The position numbers and the translations under genes were made by a program. A stretch of 64,000 nt of DNA from DATLGB01 sp963726825 (lineage in GTDB: Bacteria; Actinomycetota; Thermoleophilia; Solirubrobacterales; Solirubrobacteraceae): positions 2,046,001 through 2,110,000 of the forward strand of contig CAVSDT010000002.1 in NCBI GenBank assembly GCA_963726825.1, written 5' to 3'. The notes below the pieces were generated by a model that had not been told where the DNA came from, did no database searches, and saw nothing but the letters and a program-made list of their open reading frames with translations. Below, piece by piece: positions 51,598 to 60,570 of the stretch. Position 1 is the first letter of the stretch. Each line of letters starts with the position of its first letter.

Positions 51598-53120
51598 TCC
51601 TTGGGCCCCGCGAGCACCAGCTGCACGCGCGTGATGCCGTCGAACTCCACGTGCTCGCGGGGCTCGTAGCCGACCTGGCCGAGGACCGTCTTGAGGTAGG
51701 CCTCCGGCAGCACCGGGTCGCTGACGAACCACAGGCGGCGGCCGTCGGCGAGCTTGCCGCGCACGCCAGGGGCGGCCAGCGCCTCCGCCATCGTCGGGAA
51801 GCCGGGGACCCAGGCGCGCCCGGCGGTCCAGCGGTCCGGGTCGGCGGCGACGTCGCGCTTGGCGTAGTAGTCCAGGGCGCCGTTGAAGCCCATGTAGCCG
51901 AGGGAGTAGAGCGCGTCGCCGCGCTGCCAGTCCTTCGCGGCGGTGGCGACGGCCCCGCGCGTGTCGGACTGGAGGCCGCCGGAGAGCAGCGCGGCGCCGA
52001 CGCCGACGGCGCAGGCGATCGCGGCGGCGGCGCCGAGGCCGATGCTGAGCGCGCGCGGGAGCAGGGCGATCGCGACGGCGATCGCGACGATCATGAACGG
52101 GACGGCGACCGTCGTGTACCGCGTCAGGGCGACCGGGTGCATCAGCACGGAGGCCACGATCACGGTCCCGAGCGGGAACAGGGCGCCGCCGAGCAGGAGA
52201 CCGCGGGCGCGGACGGCGCGGAAGCGCGCGGCGAGCGCGAGCAGCGCGAGCGCGTCGGCGACGACGAGCGCGCCGAGCTGCCGGGAGAGCTCCACCCCGC
52301 GGGCGGCGCGGGAGTCGAACGGCGAGCCGACGACGGCGAACAGGTTGTTCTTCGTGATGCGGGCGTACTCCTCCGCCCCGTCGTGGTTGCCCATCCCCAT
52401 CTGCAGGAGCAGCAGCGGGAGCAGCGCGAGGCCCGGCAGCGCGCAGCCGCAGGCGAACAGCACGCGGCGGCGCCGGTCGAGCTCCGGCCGGGTGACGGTC
52501 CAGAGCACGAGCGGGACGAGCGCGAGCACCGCGGTGTAGTGCAGGAGGATCGCGCTGCCCGCGGCCACGGCCGCGATCACGGGCCAGCGGCGGCGCGCGG
52601 GCGCGCGGGTCCACTCGACGACGGCGGCGGCGGCGATCGTGACGGCGAGCATCACGAACACGTACGCGCGCACCTGCTGCGCGTAGGTGAGCACCAGCGG
52701 GCTGAGCGCCGTCAGCGCGGCGGCGATGAGCGCGACCCGGGCGCCGGCGACGACGCGGCCGAGCCAGCCGGTCGCGGCGATGAGCGCGAGCGCCGCGAGC
52801 ACGGACGGCAGCCGCATGGCGATCTCGGACTCCCCCGTGACCGCGATCCACGCGTGGAGCAGCAGGTAGTACAGGGGCGGCGTGACCTCGGCGTAGTGCA
52901 GCGAGATGCCCATGCTGCGCCAGTCCCCGCGCGCGGCGTTCCAGGAGAACACCTCGTCGATGAACATCGGCGAGCGGGCGAGGCTGACGAGGTACACGAG
53001 CCCGGCGAGCGCGCACAGCACGACGGTGCCCCGGGCCAGGGTGCGCTCAGTGAGCGCCGACCGGGCGAGAAGCTTCGTGGCTGGGCGTGCAGCCCGCGTG
53101 TTCGGGGCGGTGAGACTCAT
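51594..53120 (-). CDS. GT39/ArnT-like membrane glycosyltransferase
   Basis: 508 aa, about 11-12 membrane helices and a C-terminal soluble segment. First loop SPMFIDEVFSWNAARGDW holds the Asp-Glu typical of GT-C enzymes (PMT_2/ArnT), followed by HYAEVTPPLYYLLLHAWI. Uses polyprenyl-phosphate sugar donors by family. The ATG at 53120 is chosen; a TATGCT -10 box lies about 60 nt upstream. Translationally coupled to the GT2-GH26 synthase. Similar to the proteins at 60571-62166. Confidence 0.85.
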   Translation of the reverse strand: MSLTAPNTRAARPATKLLARSALTERTLARGTVVLCALAGLVYLVSLARSPMFIDEVFSWNAARGDWRSMGISLHYAEVTPPLYYLLLHAWIAVTGESEIAMRLPSVLAALALIAATGWLGRVVAGARVALIAAALTALSPLVLTYAQQVRAYVFVMLAVTIAAAAVVEWTRAPARRRWPVIAAVAAGSAILLHYTAVLALVPLVLWTVTRPELDRRRRVLFACGCALPGLALLPLLLLQMGMGNHDGAEEYARITKNNLFAVVGSPFDSRAARGVELSRQLGALVVADALALLALAARFRAVRARGLLLGGALFPLGTVIVASVLMHPVALTRYTTVAVPFMIVAIAVAIALLPRALSIGLGAAAAIACAVGVGAALLSGGLQSDTRGAVATAAKDWQRGDALYSLGYMGFNGALDYYAKRDVAADPDRWTAGRAWVPGFPTMAEALAAPGVRGKLADGRRLWFVSDPVLPEAYLKTVLGQVGYEPREHVEFDGITRVQLVLAGPKE

Positions 53121-53181
53121 CGAGACAGGGGACCGACGCGCCGAGTCGGTGTCCTTCCCATCCCCGCGCGGTCGCGCCGTC

Positions 53182-53187
53182 AGCATA
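53182..53187 (-). promoter_or_regulatory. -10 box of synthase operon
   Basis: TATGCT on the minus strand, about 60 nt upstream of the GT39-like ATG; one of the few non-leaderless arrangements here. Confidence 0.4.
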
Positions 53188-53255
53188 GCTCGACCCCCGG
53201 CACCGGCATCGAACATCCGTCCGCGCGCGCCCGTCCGCGCTCAAGCTCCGCTCCC

Positions 53256-53261
53256 TAGAGT
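53256..53261 (+). promoter_or_regulatory. -10 box, leaderless start of copper oxidase
   Basis: TAGAGT ends 7 nt before the ATG at 53269. Confidence 0.55.
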
Positions 53262-53268
53262 CGACGGC

Positions 53269-55887
53269 ATGCGCCGGCGAGTGATCGCGACGATGGTGGC
53301 GCTCGCGGCGGGAGGGATCGCGGCGGGGCCTGCAGGCGCGCACGGTGGTGGCGAGCACGGCGCCTCCCGTGCGCACTACCCCGGCCTCCCCGGCCGGGCC
53401 GGGTCTCAGGCGCGTGCGGTCGAGCGGCGCGAGCGCGCGATCGAGACGGCGTCGCTGGGCGACGACCACGCCCTCGAGCATGCGCAGGGCCGTGCGCTGG
53501 TGCGCGGCCTGCGCGACTCCACGGGACGGCGCGCCAACGCCCTCGGCGCCTGGACCGACGAGCTGCAGCCCGTCAACACGCTCGTCCCGCCGAACGTCGG
53601 CGGCCGCTGGGAGCAGAGCGTGCAGCTGCCGATCGTCGCCATCAACGCGATCATGCTGCACACCGGCAAGATCCTGTACTTCGCCTACCCCTGGCGCGCG
53701 ACGGAGCTCGACCCGGCGACCGGCACCCCGGGCACGCCGACGGACTGGGACACGGCGACGGCCTACCTCTATGACCCGGCGACGGGCGCCTCCAGGCAGA
53801 TGCCGCCGCCCGTGAACCCGGACACGGGCAAGCGCGTCGAGCTCTTCTGCGCGGGCGCGTCACTGCTCGCGGACGGGCGCGTCCTCGTCACGGGCGGCAA
53901 CGTCGGCGACCCGAGCGGCGACAAGCTGGCCAACAAGGCCAACTACGGGCTGAACACGATCTACACCTTCGACCCGGAGAAGGCCGAGCGGGGCCTGCAG
54001 CCCTGGACGGAGGGGCCGCGCATGGCCCAGGGTCGCTGGTACCCGACCCAGACGCTGCTGCCCGACGGGCGCACGGTCCTCTCCTCGGGACAGTCCAACA
54101 AGGGCGACGATCCCGACAACGCGGGCCTCAACGCCGACATCGAGCTCTACACCCCTGACACCGCGGCCGGCGTCGTCGAGCCGTTCGGCCGCTACGGCGG
54201 CGCGGACCGCCCCGGCACTCCGGGCCAGTACCCGCACCAGTGGTGGATGCCCTCGGGGACGCTGCTCAACGCGGGCCCGTTCAAGGCGGACTTCTTCGTC
54301 ATGGATCGCCCACCTGCGCCCAAGGCCGGGGCGGCCAACAGCGTGACGTTCAAGCGCCGTGGCACCCTGCGCGGCAACCAGGAGTGGGCGGGCGGCGTGC
54401 TCTCCCCCGTCGGCGTCGGCGGCGACGCGAAGGTGATGCTGCTCGGCGGCGCGGACCGCACGGACGCCGATCCGCAGCCCGTCTCCCCGGCGCTGGCGAC
54501 CACGACCTACTACGACGAGGCGAACCCCAACCTCGGCTGGCGCCAGGGCGCGCCGCTGAACTTCGCGCGCGCCTTCGCCAACGCGGTGCTGATGCCGACG
54601 GGGAAGGTCGCCGTCGTCGGCGGCGGTGCCGGCGAGGACTCCAAGCAGCGCTACTACCGCTGGATCTCCACCGCGGTGCAGCGACGGGTCGAGATCGCCG
54701 ACCCGGCCGACCCGACCGCCGCCCCCGTGGCCGGCAACCAGCAGGCCGAGGGCCGGGCGTATCACTCGACGGCGCTGCTGCTGCCCGACGCCCGCGTGTG
54801 GTCGGCGGGCGACGACATCAACGGACCGCTCGGCAACCCGACGGCGGCTGACCCGCAGGGGTACAGCGGCGGCGCGACCTTCGAGGCGGCCCAGCGCATG
54901 GGGGCCGGGTCGGGCGTGTGCACGGACACCGCCGAGGTCTGGACCCCCCCGTACCTGCTCAACGCGGACGGCTCCCTGCGCACCCGGCCGGTGATCGCCG
55001 GCACGCCGCGCTCGGCGACCTACGGCACGACGATCGGGGTCCGCACCTCCGCGAGCGCGAGGAAGGCCGTCCTCGTCGCGCCGGGCGCGGCCACCCACGC
55101 CAACGACATGAGCCAGCGGGTGGTCACGCTGGACGCGACGCGCGTCGCGGGCCGCGGCCTCAACGTCACGCTGCCGGCCTCGGCGGACGTCGCCCCGCCG
55201 AGCTGGTACATGCTCTTCGTGCTCGACGCGACCGGCACGCCCTCCGTCTCGCGCTTCGTCCGCCTGGTGCCCCCCGGCGTGGCGGTCGACGCCCCGGGCG
55301 CGCTGACCGCCGGCAGCAGGGAGACGGACACCCCCAAGGCGGACGCCGACCCGGTGCCCACCGCCGCGCCCGCCGGCCAGCGCACGGGCTGCGACGGCAC
55401 GGGCAACCCGCCGCCGACCCCGGTGCCGGACCCCGCCCCGGACCCCGACGTCTCCGGCACCGCCGGCGCGGTCGAGTCCCAGCTGCCCGTCATGGTCCCC
55501 ACCCCCGGCGCGACCGAGCCGTTCAAGGCCCGCTTCCGCGCGGGTGCGCGGCTGGCCCTCCCCTCGACGCTCGCGCGCCTGCGGACCCGGAAGCGGTTCT
55601 CCCTCGTCGTCACGACGACGCGGCCCGCACGGCTCGAGGTGCGCACCTCGATCCGGCTGCGGGCGACCGCGGGCAAGCGCAAGGGGCGGCTCGTGCCGCT
55701 GGCGATCGCCCGCACGGTGCGGGCGAAGACCGGCCGCAAGGGCGCGGTGCGCGTCAGGGTCAAGCTGACCCGCGGCGGCATGCGCCGGCTGCGTGCCGTC
55801 TCGAGCGCGCGCCTGGTCGTGACGGTCAAGGCCAAGCCCGCGAAGGGCAAGGCCGTGACCGTCAAGCGCCGTCCCGTCCTGCGCTAG
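53269..55887 (+). CDS. Secreted copper-radical oxidase, galactose oxidase/GlxA-like
   Basis: 872 aa. Signal peptide (about 1-24), N-terminal region, a kelch-type seven-bladed propeller (about 110-565) and a DUF1929/Ig-like domain (about 575-675). The copper and radical residues can be matched: C194 (ELFCAGASL) and Y258 (GRWYPTQTLLPDGR) for the thioether-linked pair, Y498-H499 (AYHSTALLLPDARV) and H610 (ATHANDMSQR). A Pro/Asp-rich linker and a basic beta-rich C-terminal domain (about 765-872) follow. Divergent from the GT39-synthase operon, as GlxA accompanies CslA in Streptomyces. Confidence 0.92.
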   Translation: MRRRVIATMVALAAGGIAAGPAGAHGGGEHGASRAHYPGLPGRAGSQARAVERRERAIETASLGDDHALEHAQGRALVRGLRDSTGRRANALGAWTDELQPVNTLVPPNVGGRWEQSVQLPIVAINAIMLHTGKILYFAYPWRATELDPATGTPGTPTDWDTATAYLYDPATGASRQMPPPVNPDTGKRVELFCAGASLLADGRVLVTGGNVGDPSGDKLANKANYGLNTIYTFDPEKAERGLQPWTEGPRMAQGRWYPTQTLLPDGRTVLSSGQSNKGDDPDNAGLNADIELYTPDTAAGVVEPFGRYGGADRPGTPGQYPHQWWMPSGTLLNAGPFKADFFVMDRPPAPKAGAANSVTFKRRGTLRGNQEWAGGVLSPVGVGGDAKVMLLGGADRTDADPQPVSPALATTTYYDEANPNLGWRQGAPLNFARAFANAVLMPTGKVAVVGGGAGEDSKQRYYRWISTAVQRRVEIADPADPTAAPVAGNQQAEGRAYHSTALLLPDARVWSAGDDINGPLGNPTAADPQGYSGGATFEAAQRMGAGSGVCTDTAEVWTPPYLLNADGSLRTRPVIAGTPRSATYGTTIGVRTSASARKAVLVAPGAATHANDMSQRVVTLDATRVAGRGLNVTLPASADVAPPSWYMLFVLDATGTPSVSRFVRLVPPGVAVDAPGALTAGSRETDTPKADADPVPTAAPAGQRTGCDGTGNPPPTPVPDPAPDPDVSGTAGAVESQLPVMVPTPGATEPFKARFRAGARLALPSTLARLRTRKRFSLVVTTTRPARLEVRTSIRLRATAGKRKGRLVPLAIARTVRAKTGRKGAVRVRVKLTRGGMRRLRAVSSARLVVTVKAKPAKGKAVTVKRRPVLR

Positions 55888-56360
55888 TCCTGCTTCGCCT
55901 CGTCGGCGTCGTCTCCGTCGGCGTCGTCGCGCTCGGCATCGGTGTCGTCCTCGTCGGCACCGTCCCCGTCGTCGTCGTCTGACGCCTCGGGCCCGTCGTC
56001 CTCGCTGCCGGGCTCGCCCGGCTCCTTCGGGGCCTCCGGGTCCGTCGGGCCGCCCGGGATCGGCTCGCCCTTGTACTCGTCGGGGTCGTCGACCTCCTCG
56101 CCCTCGATCGTCACGGAGCCGTCCTCGTGGTACTGGAGGTCGGTCGGGCCGAGCTGCTTCGTCGGGCCGTCGTGGTAGTCGGCCTCGCCGTCGGGACCGC
56201 CGTAGGTCTTGTACTTGGCCTTGCCGCCCGGCCAGTCCTCGAGGCGCTGGGGCGGATCGTCGGCGATCTTCTCCATCTCCTTCTCCGCCTCCTTGTCCTG
56301 CTCCTCGTGCTTCTCCGCGAGCTCCTGCGCCTCGCTCTTGCCGTCCTCATCCTCTGCCAT
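55884..56360 (-). CDS. Highly acidic low-complexity hypothetical protein
   Basis: 158 aa. N-terminal 45 residues are a charged Glu/Lys helix, probably coiled coil (EAQELAEKHEEQDKEAEKEMEK). A small central segment (WPGGKAKYKTYGGPDGEADYHDGPTKQLGPTDLQYHEDGSVTI) may fold, and the C terminus is an Asp/Glu/Gly tract. GGAGG 4 nt before the ATG. No function recognised; calcium binding or halo-like solubility are guesses only. Stop shares CTAG with the copper oxidase. Confidence 0.65.
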   Translation of the reverse strand: MAEDEDGKSEAQELAEKHEEQDKEAEKEMEKIADDPPQRLEDWPGGKAKYKTYGGPDGEADYHDGPTKQLGPTDLQYHEDGSVTIEGEEVDDPDEYKGEPIPGGPTDPEAPKEPGEPGSEDDGPEASDDDDGDGADEDDTDAERDDADGDDADEAKQD

Positions 56361-56395
56361 GTCGCCTCCAAGCGCTCCCGTTGGTCTGCAGGCCC

Positions 56396-57556
56396 CTACC
56401 CGGAGGGTCGGCGGCGCAGACGGCCGAGCAGCCCGCCCGTGCGACGGCGCACGACGGTCGTCTGCGTCCGCACCGGCTCGGCGTCGTCGGGTTGGTCGAT
56501 CGTGGCGGGCGGCGCGTCGTCCTGGGGATCGGGGACGGTCGCCGTGCCGTTCTCGGCCGCGGCCTCAGGCGGCTGCTCGCCGCGCTCGGCCTGCGTCTGC
56601 TGCAACGCCATCGCCCCGGGGGTCTTCGCCGGTTCCGGCTCCTCCCGATGGGGCAGGAACGGGTCGGCCTGCACCGGCCGCATCCCGCCCTCGATCTGCT
56701 TCTGGCGGGCGAGCTCGGCGTCGAACTCCGCGCCGAACAGGATCGCCAGGTTGGCCACCCACAGCCAGGTGAGGAACAGCGGGACGAACGCGAGCGTCCC
56801 GTAGGTCTTGTTGTAGGAGCCGAAGTTCGCGACGTAGACGCCGAAGAGCCCGGACGCGAGCACCAGGACGAGCAGGCCGACGAAGCCGCCCGGCGACAGC
56901 CAGCGCAGCTTGGGCTGCTCGACGTTGGGCGCGGCCCAGTAGAGCAGCGCGATGAGCGCCATCACGGCGATCGCGAGGACGGGGAACTTCACGATCGCCC
57001 ACACCGTCGTCGCGGTCCCGCCCAGCCCGACGATGTTGCCGACGGACTCGAGGATGGGGCCGCTGGCGACGAACGCGACCGACCCGAAGGCCACGATCGC
57101 GAGGTAGAGGATCGTCAGGCCGAGCTGGACTGGCCGCAGCTTGAGGAACGAGCGGCCCTCCTCCACGTTGTAGATCGCGTTGGACGCCTTGAAGAACGCG
57201 CCGATGTACCCCGACGCGGACCAGATCGCGCCAACGAGGCCGACGCCGAGCAGGGCGCCGGCGCCACCGGAGTCCTTGACCACGCCCTCGATGGTCGTCT
57301 GCAGGGTCTCGACGGCACTGCGCGGGCCGATCGAGGCGACGATCCGCAGGACGGCGTCGGAGGTCTCGGGGTACTGGCCGAAGACGCCGAGCAGCGCGAC
57401 GAGGACGATGAGCGCCGGGAACAGCGACAGGACGGCGTAGTAGGTGAGCGCGGCGGCCCACGTCATCATGTCGTCGGCCTGGAAGCCCCGCAGGGTGCGC
57501 TGCAGGGTGTGCTTCCAGCCGCCGGTGCTGAGGTCCTCAGGCGATTCGGGGGCCAT
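56396..57556 (-). CDS. YihY/BrkB-family inner-membrane protein
   Basis: 386 aa. Six membrane helices (about 30-290) with the family segments DDMMTWAAALTYYAVLSLFPALIVLVALLG, IWSASGYIGAFFKASNAIYNVEEGRSFLKLRPVQLGLT and YGTLAFVPLFLTWLWVANLAILFGAEFDAEL. A Pro/Glu/Ala-rich disordered C-terminal tail of about 90 residues ends in a basic RRRTGGLLGRLRRR. Function of the family is unsettled (formerly misannotated RNase BN). The acidic protein follows 35 nt downstream. Confidence 0.93.
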   Translation of the reverse strand: MAPESPEDLSTGGWKHTLQRTLRGFQADDMMTWAAALTYYAVLSLFPALIVLVALLGVFGQYPETSDAVLRIVASIGPRSAVETLQTTIEGVVKDSGGAGALLGVGLVGAIWSASGYIGAFFKASNAIYNVEEGRSFLKLRPVQLGLTILYLAIVAFGSVAFVASGPILESVGNIVGLGGTATTVWAIVKFPVLAIAVMALIALLYWAAPNVEQPKLRWLSPGGFVGLLVLVLASGLFGVYVANFGSYNKTYGTLAFVPLFLTWLWVANLAILFGAEFDAELARQKQIEGGMRPVQADPFLPHREEPEPAKTPGAMALQQTQAERGEQPPEAAAENGTATVPDPQDDAPPATIDQPDDAEPVRTQTTVVRRRTGGLLGRLRRRPSG

Positions 57557-57596
57557 GGCCCCCCGGTACCCGCCGTCGCGGGGACGAACCCCTGCC

Positions 57597-58970
57597 TCAG
57601 TGGTTGCGGCCGGCGACGGCGTCCGCGAGGGCCGCCAGCGGCGAGGGGCGCCCGCTGCGTTCCTCCGCCGTGTCGGCGCGGCGGTAGAGCGCGTAGACCG
57701 CGTGCACGGCGGCCCAGCGCAGCGGCTCGGGCTCCCACGGCGGCGAGCGGTGCCCGACCCACGGCAGCCGGGTCAGCTCGGTGTCCTCCCCCGTGAGGAG
57801 GTCGCGCAGCGTGCGGCCGGCGAGGTTGGCGGTCGAGACGCCGTCCCCGACGTAGCCGCCGGCCCAGGCCATCCCGGTGTCCGGGTCGGCGCCGACGGAC
57901 GGGTTCCAGTCGCGCGCGACGCCGAGCGTGCCGCCCCAGGCGTGGTCGATGCGCGCGCCACCGAGGTCGCCGAACAGCCGATGGAGACGCTCCCGGAGGG
58001 CGACGACGGTCGCGTCCGGCACCTCCCCCGCCGTGTCCGTGCGCGACCCGAAGCGGTAGGGGACGCCACGGCCGCCGATCGCGATCCGGCCGTCGGCGGT
58101 GCGCTGGAGGTAGCAGTAGGCGTTCGAGGCCTCCCGCAGCGTCTCGGCGCCGTCCCAGCCGATCGCCGCCCAGACCGCGGGGTCCAGGCGCTCGGTGACG
58201 ACCATGGAGGAGTTCATCGGCAGCAGCGCGCGGTGGCTGCGCCTGAGGCCGGCGGTGTAGCCCTCGAGGGCGCGCACGACCCAGCGGGCGCGCACGTCCC
58301 CGCGGTCCGTCGCGGCGACCCCGGGACGCAGGTCGGTGACGGCGGTGTCCTCGTAGATCTCCACGCCCGCCGCGTCGCACGCCGCGGCGAGCCCGCGCAC
58401 GAGCTTGGCCGGGTCCACGCGGGCGCAGTGCGGGGTGAAGCCGCCGCCCACGGCGCCCCGGACGTGCACGCGCTCGCCGAGCTCGGAGCGGGTGAGCTCC
58501 GTCCAGTCCTCCGCGCCGAAGCCCCACGAGCGCTGCCAGGCGAGCCGCTCGCGCATCCGCGCCAGGGCGGGGCGGGTGGTGACGACGTCCAGCTGGCCGT
58601 CGACGGCGAGGTCGCAGTCGACACCGTGCTCGACGGTCCAGTCGGCGACCTCGTGGACCGTGTCGAACATCGCGCGCTGGGCGGCGACGACGGGGGCCCG
58701 GCCGTGCTCGGCCTCCCACGCCTCGCGCGAGCCGGCCAGCAGGCCCGACAGCCAGCCGCCGTTGCGGCCGGAGGCGCCGAAGCCCGCCCAGGCACGCTCG
58801 AGCACGACCACGCGCCAGTCAGGACGCGCGCGCTTGACGTGCCAGGCCGTCCACAACCCGGTGTAGCCACCACCGGCGATCACGACGTCGGCGGTCGTCG
58901 GGCCGGGAAGCGGCGGCCGGGCGGCGGGAGCGCCTCCGAGGCGCGCCCACCAGAACGACGGAGCGCTCAC
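57597..58970 (-). CDS. FAD-dependent DAO-type oxidoreductase
   Basis: 457 aa. FAD Rossmann motif DVVIAGGGYTGLWTAWHVKR (about 29-48), GASGRNGGWLSG typical of the PuuB/glycine-oxidase-like subgroup, GGRGVPYRFGSRTD and the C-terminal GYVGDGVSTANLAGRTLRDLL. Oxidises an amine or amino acid; a putrescine-type substrate is possible. GTG start 7 nt after the stop of the UGM-like gene, so it is in the same operon. Confidence 0.88.
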   Translation of the reverse strand: MSAPSFWWARLGGAPAARPPLPGPTTADVVIAGGGYTGLWTAWHVKRARPDWRVVVLERAWAGFGASGRNGGWLSGLLAGSREAWEAEHGRAPVVAAQRAMFDTVHEVADWTVEHGVDCDLAVDGQLDVVTTRPALARMRERLAWQRSWGFGAEDWTELTRSELGERVHVRGAVGGGFTPHCARVDPAKLVRGLAAACDAAGVEIYEDTAVTDLRPGVAATDRGDVRARWVVRALEGYTAGLRRSHRALLPMNSSMVVTERLDPAVWAAIGWDGAETLREASNAYCYLQRTADGRIAIGGRGVPYRFGSRTDTAGEVPDATVVALRERLHRLFGDLGGARIDHAWGGTLGVARDWNPSVGADPDTGMAWAGGYVGDGVSTANLAGRTLRDLLTGEDTELTRLPWVGHRSPPWEPEPLRWAAVHAVYALYRRADTAEERSGRPSPLAALADAVAGRNH

Positions 58971-58977
58971 CGGGCGG

Positions 58978-60516
58978 TCAGCGCTCAGCGTGCGAGCCGC
59001 GCGCGGCAGGCGCCTCGGGCGCCCGCTTGTACGGGTAGGGGTCCTCGTCCACCGGGGCGGTGGAGGACTCCTCGTGGTAGACCGACTCGGCGTTGACGGC
59101 CCACAGATCGTGGCTCGCGTCGTCGCAGATGTTCTCCACGGCGCGCATCGCGGTCAGCATCGAGTGGTCGGAGTTGTTGTAGCGATGCAGGCCGTTGCGG
59201 CCGACCTGCTGCAGGTTCTCGAACGTCCCGAGCCACCCCTTGATCGTCTCGACGTGGGCCTTGTAGCCCTCGTCGTACATCGGGTAGGCGAGCGGCACGC
59301 GCGTCACGAAGCCGCGCTCGACGCGCGAGCGGTCCGCGAGGCCGAGCTGGTGGATCTCCTCGGTCGCCATGGCGATGAGCTCCTCGTCGGAGCGCACCCA
59401 CAGCCCTTCGCCCTGGAAGCAGAAGTACTCCATGCCCACGGACGCCTTCTTGGGGTCCGGGACCATCCAGGGGCTCCAGGAGCGGAAGTTCTGGATCCGG
59501 CCGACCTGCACGTCGGGCTCGTGGATGTAGATCCAGTTGTCCGGGAACAGGTCCTCCCCGTCGATGACGAGGGCGACCGTGAGGAAGTCGCGGTAGCGCA
59601 GCGAGCTCGCCGCGGTGGTGACCGCCGGCGGCGGGACCGGCTCGGCGATCGCGGCGGTGTTGCGCAGCGGCAGCGAGGAGATGACCTCCGAGCACTCGAT
59701 GCGCTCGCCCCCGGCCCACACGGCGGTGACGACGCCGTCGGCGGAGTCGATCTGCGTGACGGGGGTCTTCATCCGCACCTCGCCACCGTGGGCGATGATC
59801 TCGTCGGCCATCGTCTCCCACATCTGCCCCGGGCCGAAGCGCGGGTAGTGGAACTCCGAGATCAGCGACTTGATCTCGTTGTCGCCGTTGCCGAAGAAGG
59901 CGGCCTTGGCGGCGGAGAAGAACGACAGGCCCTTGATGCGCTGCGCGGCCCAGTCGGCGCGCAGCTCGGTGCAGGGGACGCCCCAGACCTTCTCGGTGTA
60001 GGACTTGAAGAACAGCTGGTAGAGCCGCTTGCCGAAGCGGTTGGAGACCCAGGACTCGAGGTCCTCCTCCTTGCCCTTGGGCTTGGCGGCCGCGACGAGG
60101 TAGGAGAACAGCGCGCGCGTGAGCTCGACGGGGCCGAGCTTCTTGACGACGTCCATGCCCTCGAGCGGGTAGGCGAGGAACTTCTTGTTCCAGTAGATCC
60201 GCGACAGGCGCGGGCGCAGCAGGAACTCCTCCTTCATCACCTCGTGCCAGAGGTCGTTGACCTCCTGGGACTTGGTGAAGAAGCGATGGCCGCCGAGGTC
60301 GAAGCGGAAGCCGTCGCGGACCTCCGTCTTCGCGATGCCGCCGACCTGATCCTCCGCCTCGAACACGATCACGGGCCGACCACGCTGGGCGAGGAGGTAG
60401 CCGGCGGTCAGGCCGGCGGGGCCGCCCCCGAGGACGACGACCGGCTTGGAGTTGCTGTGCCCGCCGCGATCATCGACGCGATCGAACTCGTGGGTGTCGG
60501 ATTGGAAGGTGCTCAA
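58978..60516 (-). CDS. UDP-galactopyranose mutase / amine-oxidase-like flavoprotein
   Basis: 512 aa. N-terminal FAD motif VVVLGGGPAGLTAGYLLAQRG and GGIAKTEVRDGFRFDLGGHRFFTKS. The middle segment YTEKVWGVPCTELRADWAAQRIKGLSF resembles UDP-galactopyranose mutase-like enzymes found in surface-glycan loci, and the tail holds GRNGLHRYNNSDHSMLTAM. TTG start with GAGGA 7 nt upstream. Classification as a true mutase is uncertain. Confidence 0.82.
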   Translation of the reverse strand: MSTFQSDTHEFDRVDDRGGHSNSKPVVVLGGGPAGLTAGYLLAQRGRPVIVFEAEDQVGGIAKTEVRDGFRFDLGGHRFFTKSQEVNDLWHEVMKEEFLLRPRLSRIYWNKKFLAYPLEGMDVVKKLGPVELTRALFSYLVAAAKPKGKEEDLESWVSNRFGKRLYQLFFKSYTEKVWGVPCTELRADWAAQRIKGLSFFSAAKAAFFGNGDNEIKSLISEFHYPRFGPGQMWETMADEIIAHGGEVRMKTPVTQIDSADGVVTAVWAGGERIECSEVISSLPLRNTAAIAEPVPPPAVTTAASSLRYRDFLTVALVIDGEDLFPDNWIYIHEPDVQVGRIQNFRSWSPWMVPDPKKASVGMEYFCFQGEGLWVRSDEELIAMATEEIHQLGLADRSRVERGFVTRVPLAYPMYDEGYKAHVETIKGWLGTFENLQQVGRNGLHRYNNSDHSMLTAMRAVENICDDASHDLWAVNAESVYHEESSTAPVDEDPYPYKRAPEAPAARGSHAER

Positions 60517-60570
60517 GGCGACATCCTCACCGGCGCCGAATGAGACGCCGATGAGCGAAGGGGAGGTCGA

